NCBI RefSeq assembly: GCF_016718685.1
Contig: NZ_JADKCX010000034.1
Location: forward strand, 1-64,000
Length of the DNA: 64,000 nt
Direction: 5' to 3'
Origin: Haliscomenobacter sp.
GTDB taxonomy: Bacteria; Bacteroidota; Bacteroidia; Chitinophagales; Saprospiraceae
Shown in pieces: positions 47,153 to 56,746 of this stretch. The notes under the pieces were generated by a model. It was given only the letters and a program-made list of their open reading frames with translations. It was not told the DNA's origin and did no database searches. How positions within the stretch are numbered: position 1 is the first letter of the stretch; each line of letters opens with the position of its first letter. Position numbers and translations under genes: made by a program.

Positions 47153-50100
47153 ATGAAGCATTATCTTTACCTATGGGTATTATTATGTCTGTCTTTTACG
47201 TCCACCGGGTTGACAGCACAATCTCTTAACTGTGGAGAGGGAACCCAAATCGCTTTGACGAGCGGGGGTACTGAGGCTTTTACTTGTGCTGGCGATCAAA
47301 ACCCGGATCGCTTGAATTTTAGGACAGGTCCATTTTACATGCCTTACGTCATCCTCGTTACTGACGAGCAAGACATAATTTTGGAGGTATCCAATGTGCC
47401 TAATATCGACTTTGAACAATACGACCCAGGAAATTATCGGGTTTGGGCCATTGTATTACAAAGGGCAGGTTATTGGCCAAGCCGGGGATGAATGCCCAAA
47501 CCGACGTTTTGGCCTATTGTTATGGCCTGACGGATGACTTTGTGACAGTTACACACTTCATTCCCGATGGAGGTGTTTTGTCGTTTAGCAACAGTAGTAC
47601 TACCCATTACATTTGCGCCAATGATACAACAACCGAAAAATTAGCCTTACAAACCGACAGCAAGAGTCCGTATACCGGTATGTACTCACGGATGGCAAAG
47701 GCATTGTGCTTGATGTATTTGCTGAGCCTAGCATCTCTTTGCGCAATTTGCCCTTGGGCGTTTTCCGCATCTATGGACTGTCCTATGCCGGTGCCTTGAA
47801 TAATTCCAAAGGTCAAAACGTGGGCAGTTTTATTTTTTCCAATAGCTGTTTCGAACTTTCTGACAATTACCTTTCGGTCATCAAAACGGATCCCGATGGG
47901 GCCAAGGTTGCCCTTCCAGATGGCAATACCCGTACCTTTGTGTGCGGCAATTTGCCGGATGTATCTTCTCGGGAATTGATCACAAATACCACATCTCCGG
48001 CACTGTATACTTTTTTGCTTACTGATGATCAAAATAAAATTTTACAAATTCTTCCCGCAGCAAAGGTTGATTTTACAGGCCTACCTACCGGAGAATACCG
48101 CATCTGGGGTTTGAGTTACATTGGTACACTGACTGCCGAAATTGGAAAAATTGCTACCGGTAAACTGAGTACTTCTTGTTCGGACCTTTCCGACAATTTT
48201 ATCCGTGCAACCGTATACCTGCTGGATGCCGGACAGATTAGCTCGGCTGGCATTGATACCACCACCACCATTTGCCTCAACGATCCTGTGACCACTTTCC
48301 GTGCTTTTGTACTATCGAGCAATGGTCAGGAAAAACAACGCTTTATTGTAACCGATTTGGACAATCGCATCCTGGCGCTATCTGGCGACGCGATGATCAA
48401 TTTTCGTAACTTGCCAGGAGAATACAACCGGGTTTGGGGGGCAACTTACATTGGCAACATTCAAGCAAAGGTGGGCGATCTATTGTTTGCCACAACCTTT
48501 GCGGATAGCTGTTATTCCATCACCAAACAAGCGATCACCATTCGCAAACGCAATCCCGAAGGAGGGCGACTGACGCTAAGTGATGGAAGTACCGATCAAT
48601 TGTTGTGTTTTACTGCGGGAGTACCACAAATCAAGATTGTGTCTACGACCGGAACGGGGGGAGACAATTACGTATACCTCCTTACCGATCGCTTGAATAA
48701 TGTGGTCAGTCTTTTTCCCAACAACGGGCAATACAATTTGGGCGATCTTCCGGCTGGCGAATACCACGTATTTGGTTTATCCTATACGGGTAAAATTTCG
48801 TTTTCCGTGGGGACCAATGTTCGTACCGGACGTTTCTCAGATCAATGTTTCGAGTTCTCTCAAAATTTTATCACGTTCACCAAATCGGTGAATGATGGAG
48901 GACGCATTCAATTTGCTGACCGAGGAACGCGTAAAGTACTTTGTGGAGTGAGCAAAGACAGTACGCTGATGATCAGCACTTCTACCCTGTTGGTACAAAA
49001 TTACGTCTACCTGGTTACTGATACCTTTAATCAGATTGTATCGATCAGTACGAGCAATCAGGTAAGAATATTGGGCGAACAGGAAGGTTATTTCCGCATT
49101 TGGGGTTTGGGCTATTCTGGTGAATTGTTGGCCAAAGCAGGTGAAAATGCCACTACGGCGGCGTTGTCCAGCCAATGTTGGGACCTGTCTGACAACCTTG
49201 TACAAGTGATCAAGCGCAGCGTTGAATGCCGGGCAATTGAGTTTGAGCGACCCCAGTGCTGCCTTGATTTGTTTTGGACAAAATGAGCCTGCAAGCATCA
49301 ATGTTCAGCTTACTCCAGGCTTTACAGGTGATCGTTTTGCTACCATCATTACCGACACATTGCAACGCATAGTTGCCGTTGTGGAAGGCCAAAATTTCAG
49401 ACCATCCAAGAGCTTCCCCATGAATTTCAGGGTGTATGGCGTAGCGTATACTGGTCGACTTGTTGCCTCAACAGGGAGTCAAATTGGCAGCATTAGTAGT
49501 GATGAATGTTTTGATTTAACAGATAACTTTTTGCGTTTCCGTTGGAATGAAGTGGATGGGGGGCAAGTATCGCTGAGTACTGGTGCCACCCAACGCCTGG
49601 TTTGTATTGATGCCACGGCCGACCAAATGTCTTTCCGCAATACGGGTACGGCCAGTAGCTCCACCTATCGGTACTTGTTGACCGATGATCAAAACCGCCT
49701 ACTCTTGGTATTGTTGGGCAATAGCATCGACCTCAACGCGGGTCAGCCTGGCAAATGCCGCATTTGGGGCCTTTCTTACTCGGGGAGTTTGTTGCTCAAA
49801 GCTGGCGATGTCGTTACCAAGGGCAACGCATCCGGATGCGTGTTACGATTTGTCCGATAACTTTATCGCCATCACCAAAGAACAAGTTAAAGGAGGAACG
49901 GTGGCCTTCAGTTCGGGAGTTCGCCTAGGTTTGTCTGCCGCGAAGGCAAACCGGATACCCTGAACTGGACGCGAAAAGACGCCTGGGCAGCCAGCTTGTC
50001 TACCTGGTTACCGACGCTTTGGGCAACATCTTGCGCATTACCGATCAAGCACGGTTGATTTTGATGAAATCCCACGCGATACCGCGCGGATTTATAGCAT

Positions 50101-52752
50101 GGCCTATACCGGTACCTTGACCGCAAGGGTAGGCCTCAACATTAACCGTTCGGGATCCTTATCGGATGCTTGTTTTAACCTGTCTAATGCCATTACGGCC
50201 ATCAAAACCAACCTGCAAGGGGGATTGGTGCGCCTGAGCAATGGGCGGACGGATAATCTGCAGTGTCCTACGGCGAGGTGCCAGTTCAACGCTGCGTTTT
50301 CAACGCATTGGGAGCCTGGGCGATAAATTTGTCTACCTAGTCACCAACGATGCCAATAAAATCATTGCGGCTACTTCACAGGACAGCTTCAATTTTGGCA
50401 ACCTTCCCGGTGGCACTTACCGGGTGTGGGGATTGGCTTATGGTGGCCAATTGTTGGCCAAAGCTGGTCAGGATATTTTTAGCGACGTTTTAGCCGATGA
50501 TTGTTCGGGGCTTTCCTTCAATTCCATTACCGTCAATCGTCAAATTCCACAGGGGGAAGCCTCACACTGTTGAGTGGTGGAACCAAAACCTTCGTTTGCT
50601 CCAGCAATCGTCAGAAAGATTCGATCGAATGGCGTTTACAAGGCAATCAGGAAGGTGCGATTGCTTATTTGATTACCGATACCACCAATACCATTCGGGC
50701 CATTACCCGCGGAAACTGCTACCTCGTTTGATTCATTGCCGCTGGGTTCATACCGCATCTGGGCGTTGGTATTCAATGGTAATTTACTGGCGACCATTGG
50801 GCAGAAGCCGACCAAGCTGAGTTGGCCTCTTCTTGTTTTCAATGTCGGCCAATTATCTGGAAATAGAAAAAGTTGACCCGGAAGCCGGAACCGTGAAGCC
50901 GAGGGCCTCAGGACCAAAATCTGCTCCGGCGACGGCACTGCGGATGTGGGGACCATCATCCGCAAAGGAAAAACAATGCCCCACACTTGCTCTTGATCAC
51001 CGACGACAAAGACCGGTTGTTGTCTGTTTTGCCAGATACCAATCAAATTGATTTTGAACAATTGAGTGGTTCCAAAATTCGGGTATACGGATTAGCTTAT
51101 ACAGGTAACATTATCATTAAAACGGGTTCTTCGGTACGTGATTCAGCCATTACCGATGATTGTTTCGACTTGAGTGACAACTTTGTCGCGGTACAAAAAT
51201 CCTTTGTGGATGGCGCGCGGGTTTCTACCACTGCGCAGGGAGACTCCATTTACATTTGTGCCAATGACGGGATTGCCGACCCCTACACCTTTAGCAACAA
51301 CTCAGCTACCGCGGTGGGCTACCGTTACATCCTTACCAATGCCAGCAATTTGGTACTCAGCATCGTCAATGGCAACACTCAAAACCTGGATTTGCGTGGT
51401 TTCACCGATTTACGGGTGTATGGCGTTTCTTTCTCAGGAAATTTCACTGACTGCTGGCCAGATTCTGCAAAACACCCCAATTTCTGACGGTTGCTACAAC
51501 CTCTCCGACAACTTCCTTTCGGTATTTTTGAGATACCCGATGGGGCCGCATCAGTGCCAGCAATGACTCCACCAGTCTGCGCTTCTGCCCAGGCAAAGAC
51601 GGGATGACACTGCGGATGAAAACGACCAGCCGTTCCAGGGCTGGATTTGTATACATTCTGACGACCTTGGACACCATTGTTCGCCAAATTGTCCGCACCA
51701 ACCTGATCGACCTAAGCAGAGAAGCCGAGGCAGTTACCTGGTATTTGGCCTTTCATTTACCGGGTTTGATCGCATCAAACTTGGGGAGAAATTAAACTTG
51801 AAAGATACCTTGGCCAACAATTGTTACGACCTTGCAGACAATGTGGTTCAGGTTATCCGAGGCGGAGAAGTAGAGGGTAGCCGGATCAGTACCCTGGATG
51901 GGGCCAGTACCTATTACGCCTGCCCAGGCGATGGATTACCCGACGCCATTCCGATTTTCCCGCCAGAAGGTAGTAATTGGAGAAGATTACCGCATTGTCA
52001 TTACCGATGACCACCAACCGGGTTTTGTTTCCCGACATAGAGTCGATTCTGATTGACTTCGAACGTTCACCATTGCGGGACTTATCGCATTTGGGGTGTT
52101 GCTCATTCGGAGAATTCGGGTACAATTTGGCCAGGACTTGCTCAACTCTGCCCTCAGTACCGACTGTTACGATCTTTCGGAAAATTTCGTTACCGTAGTT
52201 CCTTATCGTTTCCTGGTGACGGATGAACAGAACATCATCCGCAGCATTTTACCAGCAGATAGCCTCAATTTTGATACCCTGCCCGCGGGCGTGTTCCGGG
52301 TTTGGGGGCTTTCTTACACGGGAACTCTACTGGCTCAAGTAGGGCAGGACGCAGCTATAGCCGTGCTCGCTAACAATTGTTTTGAATTGTCGAGCAACTT
52401 TGTACGCGTAAGTGTTGGTGCCGGTCTGGACGCGCCAGGAATACCAGATTTACAAGTGAATACGCCATCCACTAAAGCCAATACTGCACAAAGTTTGCAA
52501 TTGGGTTTGTATCCAAATCCTGCTCAAGAAGAATTGTATTTGAGCTTTGAAAACATGGCTTTGGGTAATGCTCGTGCCTCCATCCGCATTTTGCATCCCA
52601 CGGGAGCAGTGCTGCGGCGCTGGACTTTGGATACTTCACCAGGTAAAAACACCACGCTGCTGAACGTTCAGGAATTGCCCGCGGGTTGGTACTTGCTGGA
52701 AATGCAATTGAATGGCGAACGCCAGGTTGTGAAGTGGGTGAAGCAGGATTGA
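47153..52752 (+). CDS. Giant secreted protein of ~16 tandem 110-residue repeats, T9SS type A signal (many frameshifts)
   Basis: A signal peptide (MKHYLYLWVLLCLSFTSTGL) precedes repeats spaced 322-342 bp apart. Each repeat has C-(Y/F/W)-(D/E)-LSDNF, then (D/E)GG, an (F/L)-V-C cysteine motif, Y-x-YLLTD, LP-x-G-x-YR and WGLSY(T/S)G. Repeat starts by the CYDLSDN-like motif lie near 47518, 47846, 48176, 48512, 48845, 49174, 49506, 49848, 50170, 50503, 50835, 51162, 51491, 51822, 52161 and 52377. The unit at 52161 is about 115 bp short. The C-terminus (LQLGLYPNPAQEELYLSFEN, WYLLEMQL) is a type A T9SS sorting domain. At least ten frame changes interrupt the reading after 49210. I know no family name for the repeat. 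Confidence 0.8.
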
Positions 52753-52862
52753 GTTTAGGATAGCCATCTTCTTCTAAAGTTTAAGCCAGATTTTACTCAG
52801 TGGACATCTAATTGAAGTGGAAATCTGGCTTTGTTAGTGGAAAAATACAAACACGTCCCTTC

Positions 52863-53714
52863 ATGAAACCTATGGTAACCATCTTTCTGCTGATTGGTTT
52901 TTATACCTCCCTCTGTGCGCAGCACCACCGCTGGATACATCATAATGTCCCCCTGATTGACTCTTTGTTTGCCAACAACCAAAGGGGGAGTTATCCCGGA
53001 CTTGCAGTGGGTGTAGTCAAAGGAGGACAACTCATGCTGGCCAAGGGGTTTGGGTTGGCGAGTTTAGAGTATGGGCAGTACGTCAGGAAGAGGCCTTAAA
53101 CCTGGTGCAAAGCAGTCGTGAACTCAATTTTTCTCCCGGCAGCCGTTACGCGTATTGCAATACTGCTTACATGCTGCTGGCAGAAATTATCCAGAAAGTC
53201 AGCGGACAGGAGTTTGAACAATGGATGCGGAACAATATTTTCCGCCCATTGGACATGAACGACACTTATGTGATGGACATTCAGGGTGAAATTTTCCCCC
53301 AATGTGCCGACTCCTACGCCATGAGCGATAAAAACGTGTGGATCCGGATCAAGCGCGGGTTATCGGGCGGCCTTGTTGTATTTTCCCCAACATGATTTGG
53401 CCATTATGGTCAAAAGCAATTATGCCAATTTTAACAGTCAAGCAACCTGCGAGCGAATCGCCGACCTTATCCTGGAGGATGAATTTAGGGAAGGGCCCTC
53501 AAGTTTTGCTTCCATCAATAAACCTCGGCCAGAGGGAGAATTGCCCAATGGTCCTCAATTCCAGGACTACCCTGGAAATTATTATTGCCCGGATGTGGAA
53601 ACCACCTATACTTTTCGAGTCGAAGGGGATCAACTGATTGGTCATCATCGCCTCAATGGCTCGTTTAAATTGCAACACGTCAATGGCGACCGGTTCAATG
53701 GCCTTCTTTTTTAG
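52863..53714 (+). pseudogene. Serine hydrolase (beta-lactamase class C type), internally deleted
   Basis: A signal peptide (MKPMVTIFLLIGFYTSLCAQ) and the family opening YPGLAVGVVKGGQLMLAKGF are followed, at about 53070-53080, by a jump to QEEALNLVQSSRELNFSPG. About 95 residues, including the catalytic SxxK motif, are missing. The Tyr motif is present (YAYCNTAYMLLAE). A second gap near 53335-53370 removes the HxG-type region before ALLYFPQHDLAIMV. The frame also shifts at least twice. This copy cannot be active. It may be a real remnant or an assembly collapse, as its neighbours also lack internal segments. Confidence 0.75.
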
Positions 53715-53783
53715 GCTTAGTAAAGTTTGAGCGGGATGATACGGGGAACGTGTCGGGAATGAGAATTTCGAATGGCCGTGTAC

Positions 53784-54689
53784 TCAACTTATGGATGAGC
53801 AAAACCACCCAAAAATAGCCCTGCCCAGTTCGAAGCACCAATCAAGTTCCTGTGATTCCGTTCCTTCCCAGGTGTAAACATTGAACCCGCCATTTCTTAA
53901 AAAAACCAATCAAGGTCAGGTTGTGCCTCGGCCAATTCCATAGCCAGGCTGGAGGGCGCCCCACCTTACGCCATCACGGATACGCCGGCCATGATGGCTT
54001 TTTGTACAAGTTCAAACCCGGCACGGCCACTGACCAGGAGGATTTCTGTTCGCAAAGGGAAATCGTGTTTTTGCATGGCCGCACCCAGCACTTTATCTAC
54101 TGCATTGTGTCTGCCCACATCTTCACGCGGGCAGCAGGTCTCCGCTTGCAGCGAACAAACCCGCTGCATGAATGCCGCCTGTTTGGCCGAATAAAGACTG
54201 TTGGGGCAACAAAAGCTGTGGCAACCGCAGGAGGGTAGGAGGGGATACCTGTGGTTTTTGGGGGTCCAACAGAAAATGAGCATGGGTTTTGACCATCTCT
54301 AAACTTGCTTTGCCACAAATTCCACAACTCGAACTGGTGTAAAAATGCCGATTCAGTCGCTCGAAATCGAAATTGGTATGCGGATGCAATTCAACTAAAA
54401 CAATGTTCTCTTGGGCTTCCGGATCGAGTTGATTTCAGGGGTAGCGCATCTGGATCACGTCACTGCGGCGGTTGATGATGCCTTCAGAAAACAAAAACCA
54501 TACACAAATCAAATCCTGTCCCGGGGTGCGCATGGTGATGGCTAAACTGCGCTGGGTACGTTGCTCAGAGGCTCCGAAGCTCAATTGAATTTCCAGGGGT
54601 TCTTCGCTAGCCAGATAGTCGGTACGCTGACTAAATTGGCCCTCCTGATATTTTAAAATTTGCACCTTGCGGATCGGAGACTGATACAT
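53784..54689 (-). pseudogene. fdhD: FdhD-type sulfurtransferase, disrupted
   Basis: FdhD passes sulfur to the molybdenum cofactor of formate dehydrogenase. The start (MYQSPIRKVQI), the catalytic pair in SSSCGICGKASLE and the motif REDVGRHNAVDKVLG are clear. At least three frame changes (near 54435, around 54140-54260 and near 53890) and an in-frame TAA before GGAPSSLAMELAEAQ break it. The likely C-terminus GGFNVYTWEG reads to 53784, but the true end is uncertain. No formate dehydrogenase is in the window. Confidence 0.75.
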
Positions 54690-54710
54690 GTATCTTGGTT
54701 GCTTATCTGC

Positions 54711-55265
54711 CTAAAGATAATGCACTGCACTAATGGTTAGTTCTGGTAGAAATGAAATTTCACGAAAAGCAATGCGGTAGTGGTCAACCTTAAAATCTTC
54801 GGCGTGGGAATCGATTTGAAAAAAACAGGAAGGCGTGACGTGTACCAAAAGGTTTTTCCAGCGAACAGTACGGTCAACGTGATAATGTCCACAAAAGATG
54901 TCAATATTTCCTGGATATGCACACAAGATATCCAACAGCGGATCGCGGTCGATCAACGGGTGGTTATTGTCCATAAAAGGGGTGCCAACCAGGATAGGGG
55001 GGTGGTGTATGAACAGTGCGAGGTCTCCTTGCAGGGTTTGCAGTTGCGCTTGCAGCCAGTTGAGTTGAGGGTCCTCAACCTTGTATTTAGCGGTATCCAT
55101 AAACAATACGGGTTTGCTCATCCAACTGCGGGAAAGCACCAGGTAGTCGGGCCTGCGCTCCTGTACTGCTGTAATGATGCGGCGAAAATTTTCCCTTACG
55201 TCTACAAAGTAAGTGTCTTCTCCCTCCTTGCCAATGTGTAAATCTGTAATTTGGATAACTCTCAT
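54711..55265 (-). CDS. Metallophosphoesterase lacking central metal-binding motifs
   Basis: This calcineurin-like phosphoesterase begins with MRVIQITDLHIG (first Asp and His) and ends with the metal motifs ALFIHHPP and FCGHYHV. In the family the segment PDYLVLSGD is followed by a GNHD motif. Here the chain passes in frame from YLVLS directly to RSWMSKPVLFMDTAKY. About 65 residues, including the GD and GNHD ligands, are absent, giving 184 instead of roughly 250 residues. The reading stays open across the gap. It is either a non-catalytic remnant or an assembly deletion. Close relatives act on cyclic nucleotides (CpdA-like). Confidence 0.75.
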   Translation of the reverse strand: MRVIQITDLHIGKEGEDTYFVDVRENFRRIITAVQERRPDYLVLSRSWMSKPVLFMDTAKYKVEDPQLNWLQAQLQTLQGDLALFIHHPPILVGTPFMDNNHPLIDRDPLLDILCAYPGNIDIFCGHYHVDRTVRWKNLLVHVTPSCFFQIDSHAEDFKVDHYRIAFREISFLPELTISAVHYL

Positions 55266-55292
55266 AGTCTAATGGATCATCCCTGCAAAATA

Positions 55293-56613
55293 TTAATTTT
55301 TGCGCAAATCTACTGCACGATCATTGATGTATTGAAATAAGCCATACAACGAAGCAGCCGAACGAGAGGGCAAGGTTTGAATTTCAGGGCTATTCCAGGT
55401 CTTATTGAGCCAACGCTGGTATTGTTCCAAGACCAATTCTGCGTATTTATCCAGGCTTTGCGCATTGGCATTTTGGCGCTGCAATTGATTCACCTCCTGC
55501 ACCCATTCACGCTGCATATTTTGTAAGTCTGTAACGATCAACTGGCGCCCTATTGCAAGTGAGGGCAATTTTCCGGGGCAAACGTTTGCTTACCACCCAT
55601 GGGAATGGTCCGGTTTGGCTAGTAACGCCCATTCGGGGCGGCCAGGTTTTCCACCAAAAAAGGGAAAGGTAAGCCGATAAACAGGGCATAAAGTACGCCG
55701 CTAAGCCCATACGGTTGGCGTACCCGTTTTGCGGGGAGTTCAAATACCATTGAACCCGTGGTTTTGGCTGAGATTAGTGGAATGCATGGAATGCATACAC
55801 ACATTGGCGGTACCTCCCTGTGAGGGGTCATATCGGTTTTCGGGGGTATCGCCATGTTGGCGCAGGATTTGGGCCGCGTTCAATACACCGTTCAGGTCAT
55901 CAGATTGAATGGCCTGACTGGAATAAGCGCGACGAACTTTACATTTGCTCATGCCGGGGTATAAAACCAATCGGAGTATGCCTGGGCAAAGGAAAAGTCC
56001 TCTCTCTTTTCTGCACCAGCCCCTCTGGCGGGCAAAATCTTCACATGGGGACTAATCAAGTCGTAGTCATTGGTCAACGTAAGGCCATTGGAAATGGCGT
56101 AGCTACCCTCAATTTTTTTGGCAACCCAATGTGCGCCAGCTGTTTCCAATACCCAGGCTTCTTTTTTGTCGCCGATCAAAAAGCTGTTGTGGTAATAGAA
56201 ACACGATTACGGTAACCTCCACAAGCTTTTGTCCGTAATCAGCCAGCAATTGAATGATCAAATCAAGGCGAGTACTGGCAGAACGGCGCTCCAGCGCCAA
56301 ACGCAACATGTCCATACCCGTAAGGCCTGTATTGTTGCGTTGAAAAGGGATTTTGGTAAAAACAGCCTCATTGCTATCTACGGGCCATGTTCATTGCTTT
56401 TACTTCAGCACCCCACATTTGAAAAGGTTTGGACAAAATGACCTCGTGGGTTGTGCCTACCTGGGGGATTTCAATGTAGGTACAGCGCAAATTCTTCTCC
56501 TGGAGCACCGCGCGTGGAAAGCGCACAATGGCCTGTGCTTCGTTGGGCTCACGGTCAGAATTTTTGCCAAACAGGAGTTGAGTCGGGGTGATTTTGATGA
56601 AGGTGTCGCACAT
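55293..56613 (-). pseudogene. C69-type dipeptidase/secernin-like protein, multiply frameshifted
   Basis: The N-terminus MCDTFIKITPTQLLFGKNSD has Cys2 as the likely nucleophile after Met removal, and KNSDREPNEAQ follows as in C69 dipeptidases. Fragments in different frames read on through NTGLTGMDMLRLALERRSAS, DKKEAWVLETAGAHWVAKKI, LTLTNDYDLISP and the C-terminal TWNSPEIQTLPSRSAASLYG. At least five frame changes occur. The total length of about 440 residues fits the family. Real decay and poor consensus cannot be told apart here. Confidence 0.7.
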
Positions 56614-56638
56614 AATATAATGGCTCTTATTTACGGTA

Positions 56639-56746
56639 AGCGAAAAGCGAAAAGCGAATAGTGAAAAGCGAATAGCGAAAAATACAGTATAGTTTGATTA
56701 GAAAGCAAGACAGTTATTCACTATTCGCTATTCGCTTTTCACTTAA
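56639..56746. repeat. Gene-end inverted repeat (GCGAATAG words)
   Basis: The left part (56639-56684) repeats GCGAAAAGCGAATAG; the right part (56714-56746) is its complement TTCACTATTCGCTATTCGC. The right arm includes the stop codon of the subtilase gene. The same words, GTGAAAAGTGAATAG, occur at the end of the caspase gene (24711-24745), 32 kb away. Confidence 0.8.

Noticed and set aside
47500..52400. The ~330-bp period as a CRISPR-like or non-coding repeat array
   Set aside because: The similarity is at the protein level with a long coding frame, signal peptide and sorting domain, and the repeats are far too long for CRISPR.
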